Positions 34,136 through 42,907 of a DNA stretch of 64,000 nucleotides are shown one piece after another. The translations under genes were made by a program, and so were the position numbers. The DNA is from JBBQNY01 sp038255255 (lineage in GTDB: Bacteria > Pseudomonadota > Gammaproteobacteria > Xanthomonadales > Ahniellaceae), in the NCBI GenBank assembly GCA_038255255.1, contig JBBSLL010000008.1, positions 1 to 64,000 on the forward strand, given 5' to 3'. The number at the start of each line of letters is the position of its first letter. Positions within the stretch are counted from its first letter, which is position 1. Under the pieces are notes generated by a model. It worked only from the letters and a program-made list of their open reading frames with translations, did not search any database and was not told where the DNA came from.

Positions 34136-35250
34136 GTCGGGCGCCGACGCAGCTGGATCTTGCCCTCGATCCCGCCCGCGATGCTTCCCACCGCGCCAAG
34201 CTGCGCGTCGGTTCCGGGCAGCTGCGCGCACTGCTCGCGGAAAGCGTCGATTGCGGCGACATCGGTACCGATGAGAGTCAACTCGAGCACCTCGCTGCGC
34301 CAGTCCAGCCGCTGCAGCTTCACCTGGGGGCTCGACCCGAGCAACGACGCCGCGTCCGCCGCGAGCGCCAGGAAGTCGCTGCCCGTCGCACCGCGCGACC
34401 GGTCGAGGCCGCGCAGTTGCCCTACGGGATCGGGCACCGCAGACGCGTCCGGCACGACGCTTCGATAAATCGATTGCTGTTGTTCGAACAACTCCGTTCG
34501 TCGCTTTTCAAGCCTCGCGGTGTCGGCGAACAGCCAGCCCGCGGACAAGACGACGGCGACCAGCGCAAGCGCCGCTGCGGCGCGCCACAGGGAGCGCATG
34601 GGAGCCGTCGCATGCCGCGCCGTGAACCCTTCGGAGAGCAGGTTCGAGCCCGGCCGGGTCGGCGCAAGGGCCGCAGCGGACACCAGCAGGGCTTCAAGTG
34701 TCGGCGAGGCAGGCGCGTCCAGGGCGGGCGGCGGCGCCTCCGCCTCGAACTGGTCACGCACGGACAGCGGCAAGCTGGTCCTGGCCTCGTCGCCCATCAC
34801 CAGCGCACGCTGATGGTCGCGCGTTACAGAGGGAGCATCGGGGTGTTCGACGAGCAGCGCCGCTTCGGAAAGGAGCACCGTCGGCGAAATGCCGCGCGCC
34901 GCGAGGTCTTCGATCCAGTGCTGCAGTTTCGCCCGATTGATCCACCAGGCGTCCTGCGTCCCGTCGATGCGCGCGATGACGACGAAATGCAGCTGCTCGA
35001 CCGGCTCGGCCAGCTGCTCCTCGAGTGCGAAGGGCACGGCCCTGGCCAGCTGCTCGCGATTGCGCACGCCGATCCGGGTGCGCGCGTACCCGACATCCTG
35101 CGCCGGGACGACGATCCACACCGGCAGTTCGCCGGGCCATCCCGACGCGACGTCGACCGAACCCAGCGCTGTCGCCCCGGCATCGCCGACGCGCCAGCCC
35201 CGCAGCGGCACGCGCGGGCCGGAGTACCGGATGAGCAACCGCTCGGGCAT
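34132..35250 (-). CDS. gspL: Type II secretion system protein L
   Basis: A 372-residue protein with an actin-like cytoplasmic domain (about 1-220, RNREQLARAVPFALEEQL is characteristic), a membrane segment near 228-246 and a periplasmic ferredoxin-like end. GspL links the GspE ATPase to the inner-membrane platform. It is the first of only three gsp genes here; gspC-K are absent and rsmE, an unrelated gene, lies upstream. Confidence 0.92.
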   Translation of the reverse strand: MPERLLIRYSGPRVPLRGWRVGDAGATALGSVDVASGWPGELPVWIVVPAQDVGYARTRIGVRNREQLARAVPFALEEQLAEPVEQLHFVVIARIDGTQDAWWINRAKLQHWIEDLAARGISPTVLLSEAALLVEHPDAPSVTRDHQRALVMGDEARTSLPLSVRDQFEAEAPPPALDAPASPTLEALLVSAAALAPTRPGSNLLSEGFTARHATAPMRSLWRAAAALALVAVVLSAGWLFADTARLEKRRTELFEQQQSIYRSVVPDASAVPDPVGQLRGLDRSRGATGSDFLALAADAASLLGSSPQVKLQRLDWRSEVLELTLIGTDVAAIDAFREQCAQLPGTDAQLGAVGSIAGGIEGKIQLRRRPT

Positions 35251-35288
35251 TCGATCAATTTCCGGAAACGACGCGCGATTCTAGCCGC

Positions 35289-36047
35289 TCAGCCGGCCCG
35301 GCCGAGATCACCCCAGCGTGCCTGCGCGATGGCGAGCACCGCGATGCCGGCGGTTTCCGTGCGCAGCACTCGGGGGCCCAGTCGACAGCCTTCGAATCGG
35401 GCTTGCGCGAACATGGACAATTCGCGTGCACTGAACCCACCCTCGGGTCCCACCGCCGCGATCAATGCGCGCGGTTCGAAATCCGTAGCCGCGAATTCCG
35501 AGTCCGCCTCGGGATCAAGAAACACGCGCATCTGGTCGACGGGCGCGATCACACCAACGAGTTGCGCGAGCCATTCCGGTAGCGATAGCGGCGATTCGAG
35601 CGACGGCAGGTCGGCACGACCGCTCTGCTCGCAGGCGCCGGTCAGGATGCCTCGCCAATGCGCCATCCGGCGCTCACTGCGCTCTTCGCCCAGCCGCACT
35701 TCGGTGCGCTCGGTCAGAATCGGCTGGATCGAGGCGACACCGAGTTCAGTGGCCTTCTGCAAGATCCAGTCCATCTTCTCGCCGCGCGCCAGCGCTTGCG
35801 CCAGCGTGACGCGGAGAGGCGATGCGGCGGCGGCGGGCAGCGATTGCTGCACCAGGATGCGGGCGCCACGCTTACCCGCCTCGACGAGGATCGCCTTGAA
35901 CTCGGCGCCGCGCCCGTCGAACACACGCACTTCGCGACCGGCGGGCAATCGCAGCACCCGCACCAGACGATCGACCGCCCCCGCGGGCAGGTCGTGCTCG
36001 GCCCCCTCGTGCAGGACAACGGGTAGATGCACCCGGGGAATTCGCAT
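35289..36047 (-). CDS. rsmE: 16S rRNA (uracil(1498)-N(3))-methyltransferase
   Basis: A 252-residue SPOUT methyltransferase with an N-terminal PUA-like domain (RIPRVHLPVVLHEGAEHDL...LVRVLRL) and the SPOUT knot GPEGGFSARELSMF with LGPRVLRTETA near the end. It methylates U1498 of 16S rRNA. The ATG at 36047 gives the normal length; in-frame ATGs upstream add unrelated residues. It is followed by gspL, a non-standard neighbour. Confidence 0.95.
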   Translation of the reverse strand: MRIPRVHLPVVLHEGAEHDLPAGAVDRLVRVLRLPAGREVRVFDGRGAEFKAILVEAGKRGARILVQQSLPAAAASPLRVTLAQALARGEKMDWILQKATELGVASIQPILTERTEVRLGEERSERRMAHWRGILTGACEQSGRADLPSLESPLSLPEWLAQLVGVIAPVDQMRVFLDPEADSEFAATDFEPRALIAAVGPEGGFSARELSMFAQARFEGCRLGPRVLRTETAGIAVLAIAQARWGDLGRAG

Positions 36048-36244
36048 CGCCTGATTCTGCCACGCCGTGACACGCCGCCATGGGCGAGGACGCTTCTGCA
36101 GCCAGATGCTGCGGCTGGCCAGACGCCGTACCGCCTTGCGAAACTGAATGCCAAAGGGAGCCATTAACCGGAAGCGAACAATGGACTGTGCATACTCCGC
36201 GCCCGCAACCCCGCGCCGCCTTCCCGACCTGTCAGGAGCCACGC

Positions 36245-37330
36245 ATGCAGATCCAGAATTCACGCCGCTACTCCCGCGCAATGCCCAGTCTGGCGTTCGC
36301 GCCCCTGGCCGCGCTTATCGCGATCGGATGTTCGCGCGAACCCGCACCGATGGCCGCACCGGCCGCCACGCCCGCGCCCAAGGTCGCCGCTCCCGAAGTC
36401 GTTCCGCCGGTCCCGGTGACCGACGCCAACCGCATGGATTGCATGGGCGCTGACGGCATCCGATTTGCACTCGATTTCAATGCGGACCAGCCCCGTGCCT
36501 TCGAATATGCCAGCAGCAATCCGGCAGACCGCTCCGTCATCTGTCGCTACCTCGCGAGCGACGGCGATGCCACATCGTCTTGGGCGCGGGGCACCGACGG
36601 CAGCGTGACGGTCGAACTGAAGGACGGCGCGACCTCAGGCCCCGCCAAATTCATCATGGCGCCCAATGCGAACGGCTGGCGCGTGCAGATCGTCACCGAG
36701 ACCCGGTCCGGCAATTGTGCGAGTACGCCGCCACCGAACCTCATGGAACTCACGGGTCGACCAGGGCAGGAATGCACCCTGACCGCGCAGGGGGGTATCG
36801 CAGCGTCGGCCAACATTCCGATCCAGCGCCAGAGTGCTGTCTGCGCGGCCATGCGCTTCGACGTGGTGGGAACGCCACCGAGCACCCGCGATCCTGCCGT
36901 CCTGTTCCGCGAACTGCCGGAAGGCATCATCGGCATGAGCGGCGCACAGCGCGAGGCGGTGCTGGCCACCGGAAGCGAGCGACTGCAGAGTCTCGATCCT
37001 GCCGCCGGATTCCTGGAGGTCAAACGCGAACTGCGCACCTTCGACCATCGCGCAGACGCGGATGGCTACACGCTCGGCACCTTCGCTGACAGCTCGGGCC
37101 GTACCGTGGTGGCGGTGGTGACGCTCGGCGTCCGTGGCGTGTCCCAAGGCATCTGGCGCAGCGACGCCAGGGGCTGGGAAAGAGTGGGTTGCGAGTTGAT
37201 CGACGGATACCGGTTCGACCACCAGTACTTTCCAGTCGCAGCGGGCAAGGCACTCGAAGTGTTCAACCCCAACGGAGAGCGCGCCGGCCGACTGACATGG
37301 AACGGCGACCGTTTCGTCGCTGCCCCTTGA
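36245..37330 (+). CDS. Lipoprotein of unknown function
   Basis: A 361-residue protein. The signal peptide has a hydrophobic core with LIAIGC as probable lipobox (about residue 29), then a Pro/Ala-rich linker with PAPKVAAPEVVPPVPV. The mature part contains seven or so cysteines spread through beta-rich sequence (MDCMGADG, VICRYLAS, GNCASTPP, ECTLTAQGG, AVCAAM, GCELIDG). AGGAG is six bases before the ATG. I do not recognise the family. Confidence 0.8.
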   Translation: MQIQNSRRYSRAMPSLAFAPLAALIAIGCSREPAPMAAPAATPAPKVAAPEVVPPVPVTDANRMDCMGADGIRFALDFNADQPRAFEYASSNPADRSVICRYLASDGDATSSWARGTDGSVTVELKDGATSGPAKFIMAPNANGWRVQIVTETRSGNCASTPPPNLMELTGRPGQECTLTAQGGIAASANIPIQRQSAVCAAMRFDVVGTPPSTRDPAVLFRELPEGIIGMSGAQREAVLATGSERLQSLDPAAGFLEVKRELRTFDHRADADGYTLGTFADSSGRTVVAVVTLGVRGVSQGIWRSDARGWERVGCELIDGYRFDHQYFPVAAGKALEVFNPNGERAGRLTWNGDRFVAAP

Positions 37331-37364
37331 ACCGGGAACGCGCGATCAGCGACGCATGCGCGCC

Positions 37365-37613
37365 TCAGCGCTTGCGTCGCACGAGCTGGACGATGAGCAG
37401 AAGGATGACCGCGCCGATCAGCGCACCGATGAAGCCCGCAGGTTCGCCCGCCTTGTACCAGCCGAGCGCCTGTCCGACATAAGTTGCCGCAAGCGATCCG
37501 CCGATGCCCAGAAGGGTTGTGAGAATGATCCCCATCCGGTCGTTGCCGGGCTTGAGGAATCGCGCGAGCAAACCGACGACGAAGCCGATGAGGATGGTCA
37601 TGAGGATTTGCAT
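37365..37613 (-). CDS. GlsB/YeaQ/YmgE family membrane protein
   Basis: An 82-residue protein made of three hydrophobic segments: ILMTILIGFVVGLLARFL, IILTTLLGIGGSLAATYV and GFIGALIGAVILLLIVQLV. It ends in basic residues and carries the family GxxxG-rich pattern and KPGNDRMGI. It is a transglycosylase-associated small membrane protein of unclear role, often stress induced. The ATG at 37613 has GGAG five bases upstream. Confidence 0.92.
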   Translation of the reverse strand: MQILMTILIGFVVGLLARFLKPGNDRMGIILTTLLGIGGSLAATYVGQALGWYKAGEPAGFIGALIGAVILLLIVQLVRRKR

Positions 37614-37725
37614 GGCGGCTCCGTGGAATCGATTGAGTGAGGAAGTGTAAGGCGAAGACTTGACTGCCGCCTGACGAGTACCCACACCGGCGCAAGCAGG
37701 ACGGGCGGCACGCTACCATCGCGGC

Positions 37726-38700
37726 ATGGATCTGCGCGCCGCTCCCATGCGTCATTCCGTGCCTTTGTGGGTGCAGATCGTTTTTGGATTCGCGCTGTTG
37801 CTGCTGTGCTGGTGGCCCGCGCTGGACACCGCCGCCGAGGCGCAGATCGATGCTTCCCTGAAGCGGGCGCTCGCCGCATTCGCGATCGCGCGCGGCATCG
37901 ATGCGGTGATATCGGCGGCCCAGGGAACTGAACTGGCGTTGCAACCCGCTGGCGTGGGATTGACCTTGTCGCCCGGCGAACTGCTGGATCCGGTCAACGA
38001 TCTGGTCGAGCGATTCTCCGGGATCATGCTGATGGCGTCGGCGTCGCTCGGGTTGCAGAAGCTCCTGCTCAACGTCAGCGGCTGGACGCCGCTGTGGGTC
38101 GTGCTCAGTCTCGCCATCGGAGCGTACCTTCTGCTCAGCATGGACGGGCGCCAGGGCGCCCGTGTCGGACTCGACTGGCTGCGTCCATTGCTGCTGGTGC
38201 TCATCATCGTGCGCTTCGCGGTGCCGCTGTCCGCTCTCGCATCGGAAGCAGCCTACAAGGCGTTCCTCGCGGACGAGTACGAGCGGGCGAGCTCGCTGCT
38301 CAAGAGCGAAGGCGAGGCAATCGGCAAGGCGGCAATGAACGACGACGCTTCGCCGCCACCCGCGAAGCCTACCCGACCGGCACCGCCGCCGACGCTACTC
38401 GATCGCACGCGGCGCTGGTTCGGCGATGCGCGCGAAGCCATCGCGAGCAAGATCGACGTGCGCGCGGCGATGGAACGCAAGATGCAGCACCTCAAGGACA
38501 TTGCGAGTGAGATGACCGAGAAGATCATCGAGTTGATCGCGATCTTCATCATCCAGACCCTCGTGTTTCCGCTGCTGTTCCTGTGGCTGTCCTGGCAGGC
38601 GCTGCAGGTGGGACTGCCAGCGTTGTGGCGGCAGGCGGCCAACGCGCCCCGCTACACGGACCGCAGCGGCCAAGCGCTGGAATCAGACCGCGACGACTGA
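37726..38700 (+). CDS. Multi-pass membrane protein of unknown function
   Basis: A 324-residue protein with an N-terminal membrane helix (about 14-32), further hydrophobic helices at about 90-115, 120-137, 148-168, and one near 270-292. A Pro-rich linker at about 210-225 and amphipathic, charged helices (ASKIDVRAAMERKMQHLKDIASEMTEKI) lie between. There is no recognised enzymatic motif. It runs towards the M20 peptidase gene, which is on the other strand. Confidence 0.78.
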   Translation: MDLRAAPMRHSVPLWVQIVFGFALLLLCWWPALDTAAEAQIDASLKRALAAFAIARGIDAVISAAQGTELALQPAGVGLTLSPGELLDPVNDLVERFSGIMLMASASLGLQKLLLNVSGWTPLWVVLSLAIGAYLLLSMDGRQGARVGLDWLRPLLLVLIIVRFAVPLSALASEAAYKAFLADEYERASSLLKSEGEAIGKAAMNDDASPPPAKPTRPAPPPTLLDRTRRWFGDAREAIASKIDVRAAMERKMQHLKDIASEMTEKIIELIAIFIIQTLVFPLLFLWLSWQALQVGLPALWRQAANAPRYTDRSGQALESDRDD

Positions 38701-38736
38701 CGCCCGGCGAAGGCGCGCACGGCACGGGCGAACGGA

Positions 38737-40173
38737 TCAGTTCGGTACAACGGCACCCGTATCGCCGCGATTCGAATAATGGTCCGTAAGCACCTTTGCA
38801 ACAGCGGACGTGAGCTTCTTCCCGGTTGGAATGTGCAGGAACTCGTTGGGCCCGTGCGCGTTGGACTTGGGTCCCAGCAGCCCCGTCACCATGAACTGCG
38901 CTTGCGGGAACCGTTCCTGCAGCATGCCCATGAAGGGGATCGTCCCGCCCTCGCCCATTGCCGCGGATTTGGGCCCGAAGAAATCCCGCGACGCCGTGTC
39001 GATGGAATCGGCCAGCCAGTGATGCAGTGACGGCGCCGCCCAGCCCTGCGAGGACTTTTCCACCTCGAATTCCACCCGTGCACCGTACGGTGGTTCCTTC
39101 TCGAGGATTTCCTTGAGCCGTGCCGACGCCACGTTGGGATCGAGCGTCGGCGGCAGGCGCAGCGACAGCTTGACGGAGGTGTAGGGCCGCAGCACGTTGC
39201 CCGCATCCTCGAGCTTGGGCAGTCCGTCCGCGCCCGTGATCGACAATGCCGGCCGCCACGTACGGTTGAGCAGCATTTCGGTCGGATCGGCCACCATCGG
39301 CTGCGTGGCACCCGCCCACGGATACTTGTCGTAGACCGAAGACCCCAGCACCTGGGCCACTTCGCGTGCCTGGCCGAGGCGATCGGAAGGAATATCGACG
39401 TAGAGGACCTCGGGCCGGATCCTCCCGGTCTGGGCGTCCTCCAGGCGATCGAGCAGCCCGCGCAGGATCCGGAAACTGGAGGGCACCAGTCCTGAAGCAT
39501 CGCCCGAGTGCACGCCCTCCTCGAGCACATTCACGCGCAACGTACCGCCCGCGATGCCGCGCAGTGACGTGGTCAGCCATAGCTGGTCGTAGTTGCCGGC
39601 GCCCGAGTCGAGGCACACGACCAGCGAGGGCGTGCCGATGCGGTCCGCCAGGTGATTGATATAGAACGGCAGGTCGTAAGAGCCGGATTCCTCGCAGCCC
39701 TCGATGAGTACCACGCAACGGGCGTGCGGGAGGCCGCTGTCGGCAAGGGCCATGATCGCGGTGAGCGACGCGAACGTCGCATAGCCGTCGTCGGCGCCAC
39801 CACGTCCATACAACTTGTCGTCGGCGATCACGGGTTTCCATGGACCGAGGTCAGGCGCCCAGCCCACCATTTCCGGTTGCTTGTCCATGTGGCCGTAGAG
39901 CAGCACGGTGTCGTCACCCTTGCCCGGGATTTCAATGAAAAGCAGTGGCGTTCGTCCTTCGAGCTGGAAGCGTTCCACCCGCATGCCGCCGATCGGCTGG
40001 TCGCGAACCCACGTTTCGATGAGGTCCATTGCTTCTTTCATGTAGCCGTGGGCCGACCACTCCGCGTCGAACATCGGCGACTTGTTCGGAATGCGGATGT
40101 AATCGCTGAGTTGGGGGACGATCTGGTCGTCCCACATGCCACTGACGAAGTCATGGATCCTGGCGTTCTGCAT
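38737..40173 (-). CDS. M20 family metallopeptidase
   Basis: A 478-residue di-zinc peptidase. Zinc and catalytic residues are visible in LLYGHMDKQPE, YGRGGADDGYA, EGCEESGS (general base Glu) and later CLDSGAG, and a lid/dimer domain lies between about 210 and 370 (GVHSGDASGLVPSSFRI). The overall form is the CNDP/dipeptidase type (M20A/F-like), probably cytosolic since no signal peptide is seen. Its substrate is unknown, a dipeptide or acyl-amino acid. Confidence 0.9.
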   Translation of the reverse strand: MQNARIHDFVSGMWDDQIVPQLSDYIRIPNKSPMFDAEWSAHGYMKEAMDLIETWVRDQPIGGMRVERFQLEGRTPLLFIEIPGKGDDTVLLYGHMDKQPEMVGWAPDLGPWKPVIADDKLYGRGGADDGYATFASLTAIMALADSGLPHARCVVLIEGCEESGSYDLPFYINHLADRIGTPSLVVCLDSGAGNYDQLWLTTSLRGIAGGTLRVNVLEEGVHSGDASGLVPSSFRILRGLLDRLEDAQTGRIRPEVLYVDIPSDRLGQAREVAQVLGSSVYDKYPWAGATQPMVADPTEMLLNRTWRPALSITGADGLPKLEDAGNVLRPYTSVKLSLRLPPTLDPNVASARLKEILEKEPPYGARVEFEVEKSSQGWAAPSLHHWLADSIDTASRDFFGPKSAAMGEGGTIPFMGMLQERFPQAQFMVTGLLGPKSNAHGPNEFLHIPTGKKLTSAVAKVLTDHYSNRGDTGAVVPN

Positions 40174-40398
40174 ATCTCATTCCCAATCGATTCGTGCATG
40201 CCAGTTTAACGCCACGCTCCCGAACCCGACCGATACGCGGAATCCCGGCGGCGGGGTGCGAGATTTCGCACAAATCGGCTGACCCGTCTCTGACCTTTGC
40301 GCGGGCCAAAGCGCCGCAGCAGCGCCGCGGGCGGACGTCTAAGTTGACGACACCGGCATCCGCCGGCCCACCGTTCCCCAAACCTACGGAGAATCGTC

Positions 40399-40716
40399 AT
40401 GCACGCCCTCAAGTCACTGCTTCTGTCGCTGCTACTCGCCTCGTCCCTTGCATTCGCCGCCGGAGCCCCGGTCAACGTCAACACCGCCGACGCCGCAACG
40501 ATTGCCGCTGCCATGAACGGCGTGGGCATGGCGAAGGCCGAGGCCATCGTCGCCTATCGCAAGCAGCACGGTGCGTTCAAAAGCCTCGATCAACTCGCGA
40601 ACGTAAAGGGCATCGGCCTCAAGACCATCGAGAAGAACCGTGGCCTGATTGGCCTTGGTGGACCTGCAGCGCGGGCACCGGCGAAACCGGCGCTCAAGCC
40701 TGTCGTCACTCGCTGA
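40399..40716 (+). CDS. comEA: ComEA-like helix-hairpin-helix DNA-binding protein
   Basis: A 105-residue protein with a signal peptide (about 1-21) and two helix-hairpin-helix motifs: NTADAATIAAAMNGVGMAKA and LANVKGIGLKTIEKNRGLI. This minimal secreted form binds DNA non-specifically and acts in the periplasm during natural transformation in Gammaproteobacteria. It is far from other competence genes here, but the pilin genes at 55532-62733 could supply the pilus. GGAG is seven bases before the ATG. Confidence 0.9.
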   Translation: MHALKSLLLSLLLASSLAFAAGAPVNVNTADAATIAAAMNGVGMAKAEAIVAYRKQHGAFKSLDQLANVKGIGLKTIEKNRGLIGLGGPAARAPAKPALKPVVTR

Positions 40717-40728
40717 GCATTCGCGCAC

Positions 40729-40760
40729 GGCATCCTCCCGTCACAGGGCGGGAGGATGCC
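40729..40760. terminator. Bidirectional hairpin between convergent genes
   Basis: A perfect 12-bp inverted repeat (GGCATCCTCCCG) around an 8-nt loop lies between the convergent comEA and Rieske genes. There is no T run on either side, so it may be a Rho-independent-like end without a U tract, or a 3'-end stem. Confidence 0.5.
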
Positions 40761-40766
40761 CAGGCG

Positions 40767-41087
40767 CTAGTCGTTGCGCGGATCGCGCGTCCAGATCGCG
40801 TCGTCCTCAACGCGGACCAGCATCACCCTGATCGGCACGACGGCTGGGGGGGCGAGAACCTCGCCCGTCCGGAGATCGAAGCGCGCGCCATGTCGAGGGC
40901 ACTCGACTGCGAAGCCATCGATGCTGCCACCCGCGAGTTCGCCGCCGTCGTGGGTGCAGGTGTCTTCGACCGCGTGGAAAGCGCCGTCGATGTTGAACAC
41001 CGCAATGGGGGTGTCGTCGTCGAAGACCACCCTGAACTCCCCCGGCGCGATTTCGTACCGGCCCGCGACTCGTATCCAACGGCTCAT
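40767..41087 (-). CDS. Rieske 2Fe-2S ferredoxin-like protein
   Basis: A 106-residue stand-alone Rieske protein. Iron ligands are CTHDGG and CPRHGARFD, about 16 residues apart, with the C-x-H and C-x2-H pattern intact. It resembles the small Rieske proteins attached to SUF gene clusters and the ferredoxin components of dioxygenases. It is the last gene of the SUF operon and its start overlaps the GNAT stop (ATGA). Role inferred as cluster-linked electron transfer or a SUF client. Confidence 0.9.
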   Translation of the reverse strand: MSRWIRVAGRYEIAPGEFRVVFDDDTPIAVFNIDGAFHAVEDTCTHDGGELAGGSIDGFAVECPRHGARFDLRTGEVLAPPAVVPIRVMLVRVEDDAIWTRDPRND

Positions 41088-41638
41088 GCGTTCTTCCCTT
41101 GCAGAATTTTGCGCAGCGTCTCGAAGCGCAGGTCCTGGCGACGAGGCAGACCGAACCTTTCGTCACCATACGGAAAGGGAGAATGCTGCCCGGTACGCGA
41201 GTAACCGCGCCGCTCGTACCAGGCGATCAGCTCTGCGCGGCAATCGATGACAGTCATGCGCATCTCCGCGGCATCGAACTCAGTCTGCGCTCGCCGCTCG
41301 GCCTCCGCCAGCACCGCACGCCCGATTCCGGCGGCCTGCAGCGCGGGCGCTACGGCGAACATGCCGAAGCAGGTTTCGCAGCCTTCCCGGCGGAGATGGC
41401 AGCTGGCGACGATCGCGGCGTCGCGTAGTGCAAGCAACAGTCGGTCATCGGGCCCCTCGACGAGTTCCCGGATGCTGTCGGAATCCGTTCGCTGGCCATC
41501 GAGGAGGTCGGCTTCGGTTGTCCAGCCGCGCCGGCTGCCCTCTCCGCGATAGGCGGACTCGACGAGCCCGACGATGGCATCGACGTCGGCAGGTTTCGCC
41601 CAGCGGAACGCAAGGCGTGGACCAATTTCGTCGGGCAT
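41084..41638 (-). CDS. GNAT-family N-acetyltransferase
   Basis: A 184-residue acetyltransferase with the acetyl-CoA-binding motif A in MFAVAPALQAAGIGRAVLAEAERRA (Q/R-x2-G-x-G/A) and the late beta-bulge ELIAWYERRGYSRTG. The acceptor is unknown. It lies between sufS and the Rieske gene in the same operon, with a 3-nt gap to sufS and an ATGA overlap downstream, so it is co-transcribed with iron-sulfur assembly genes. Confidence 0.9.
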   Translation of the reverse strand: MPDEIGPRLAFRWAKPADVDAIVGLVESAYRGEGSRRGWTTEADLLDGQRTDSDSIRELVEGPDDRLLLALRDAAIVASCHLRREGCETCFGMFAVAPALQAAGIGRAVLAEAERRAQTEFDAAEMRMTVIDCRAELIAWYERRGYSRTGQHSPFPYGDERFGLPRRQDLRFETLRKILQGKNA

Positions 41639-41641
41639 GGG

Positions 41642-42907
41642 CTAGCGCAAGAGCGCCAGCGACGCGTCGAGCGCGACGCGAAAGCGGTCGATTTCGGAAT
41701 GTGTGTTGTAGAACGCCAACGAGGCGCGGCACGACGCGGTGACGCCGTAATGCTGCATCAGGGGGCTCGCGCAATGGTGCCCGGAACGGACCGCGATGCC
41801 GTGCGTGTCCAGCAGGGTTGCGAGGTCGTGTGCGTGTACGCCCTCCACGGTGAATGACACCGTCGGGACCTTGTCACGCGCGTCGCCGAGTATGCGCAGG
41901 CCGTCGACGCCTGCCAGTGCCTCGCAGAGATGGGCAAGGAGTTCGGCTTCCCTGGCAATCACATCCGGCCAGGGCAATTCGGCGAGGAGCTCCACGGCAG
42001 CGCCGAGTCCGATCACGCCGGCGATGTTGGGCGTGCCAGCCTCGAACCGATGCGGCGGATCGGCATACGTGGTCCCTTCGAAACTCACCGTGCGGATCAT
42101 GTCGCCGCCACCCATGAACGGGGGCATGGCCTCCAGCCACTCCCGTCGAGCCCACAGGGCACCGGTACCGGTCGGCGCGAACATCTTGTGCCCCGTAAAC
42201 GCATAGAAATCGCAGCCGATGCGCGCGACGTTTACCGGAAGATGTGGCATCGCCTGCGAACCATCCACCAGTACCGGCACGCCGTGAGTCCGCGCCAGAG
42301 CGCAGATGTCGCGCACCGGGTTGACCGTGCCGAGCACGTTGGACACGTGCGCAATCGCGAGCAACTTCACCCGCTCGCTGAGCAATCCGCGCAGAGCGTC
42401 CAGATCGACTTCGCCGCGATCCGTAATCGGCACCACGCGGACGATGGCGCCGGTACGGGCTGCGACGAGTTGCCACGGAACGATGTTCGCGTGATGTTCC
42501 ATCTCCGAGACGAGGATTACGTCGTCGGGACCGAGGCGCGGCATTGCCCAGCTGTAGGCCACGAGATTGATCGCCTCAGTGGTCCCGCGAGTGAGCACCA
42601 CCTCTTCCCGACGCGGCGCGCCAATGAATTTCTGGAGCCGTGTGCGCGCGCCCTCGAAACGCTCGGTGGCCTCGCCGCCCAGCGTATGCACTGCGCGCGA
42701 AATGTTCGCGTTGTGGTGCGTGTAGTACGAGGTGACCGCGTCGATGACGCTCTGGGGCTTCTGCGCGGTGTTGGCGTTGTCGAAATACACCAGGGGCTTG
42801 CCATGCACCTGCCGTCGCAGTGCCGGAAACCGGGCTCTCAGTGCGTCCCACTCGAACCGGCGCCCAACTTCCGGACCGGCGGCGATGGCCCCGGCTGCAT
42901 CGCTCAC
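41642..42907 (-). CDS. sufS: Cysteine desulfurase SufS
   Basis: A 421-residue type II cysteine desulfurase (PLP fold type I). The PLP lysine lies in FTGHKMFAPTGTG, the catalytic Cys in RSGHHCASPL near the end. It provides persulfide sulfur to SufE/SufU for cluster assembly on SufBCD. The DNANTAQKP segment near the N-terminus is a small variant of the usual DNAATTQKP. Its start overlaps the sufD stop (ATGA). Confidence 0.96.
   Translation of the reverse strand: MSDAAGAIAAGPEVGRRFEWDALRARFPALRRQVHGKPLVYFDNANTAQKPQSVIDAVTSYYTHHNANISRAVHTLGGEATERFEGARTRLQKFIGAPRREEVVLTRGTTEAINLVAYSWAMPRLGPDDVILVSEMEHHANIVPWQLVAARTGAIVRVVPITDRGEVDLDALRGLLSERVKLLAIAHVSNVLGTVNPVRDICALARTHGVPVLVDGSQAMPHLPVNVARIGCDFYAFTGHKMFAPTGTGALWARREWLEAMPPFMGGGDMIRTVSFEGTTYADPPHRFEAGTPNIAGVIGLGAAVELLAELPWPDVIAREAELLAHLCEALAGVDGLRILGDARDKVPTVSFTVEGVHAHDLATLLDTHGIAVRSGHHCASPLMQHYGVTASCRASLAFYNTHSEIDRFRVALDASLALLR

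Noticed and set aside
33946..36054. A 702-codon plus-strand frame opposite gspL, gspM and rsmE
   Set aside because: It spans three genes with well-recognised products on the other strand and has a low-complexity Arg/Ala-rich composition.
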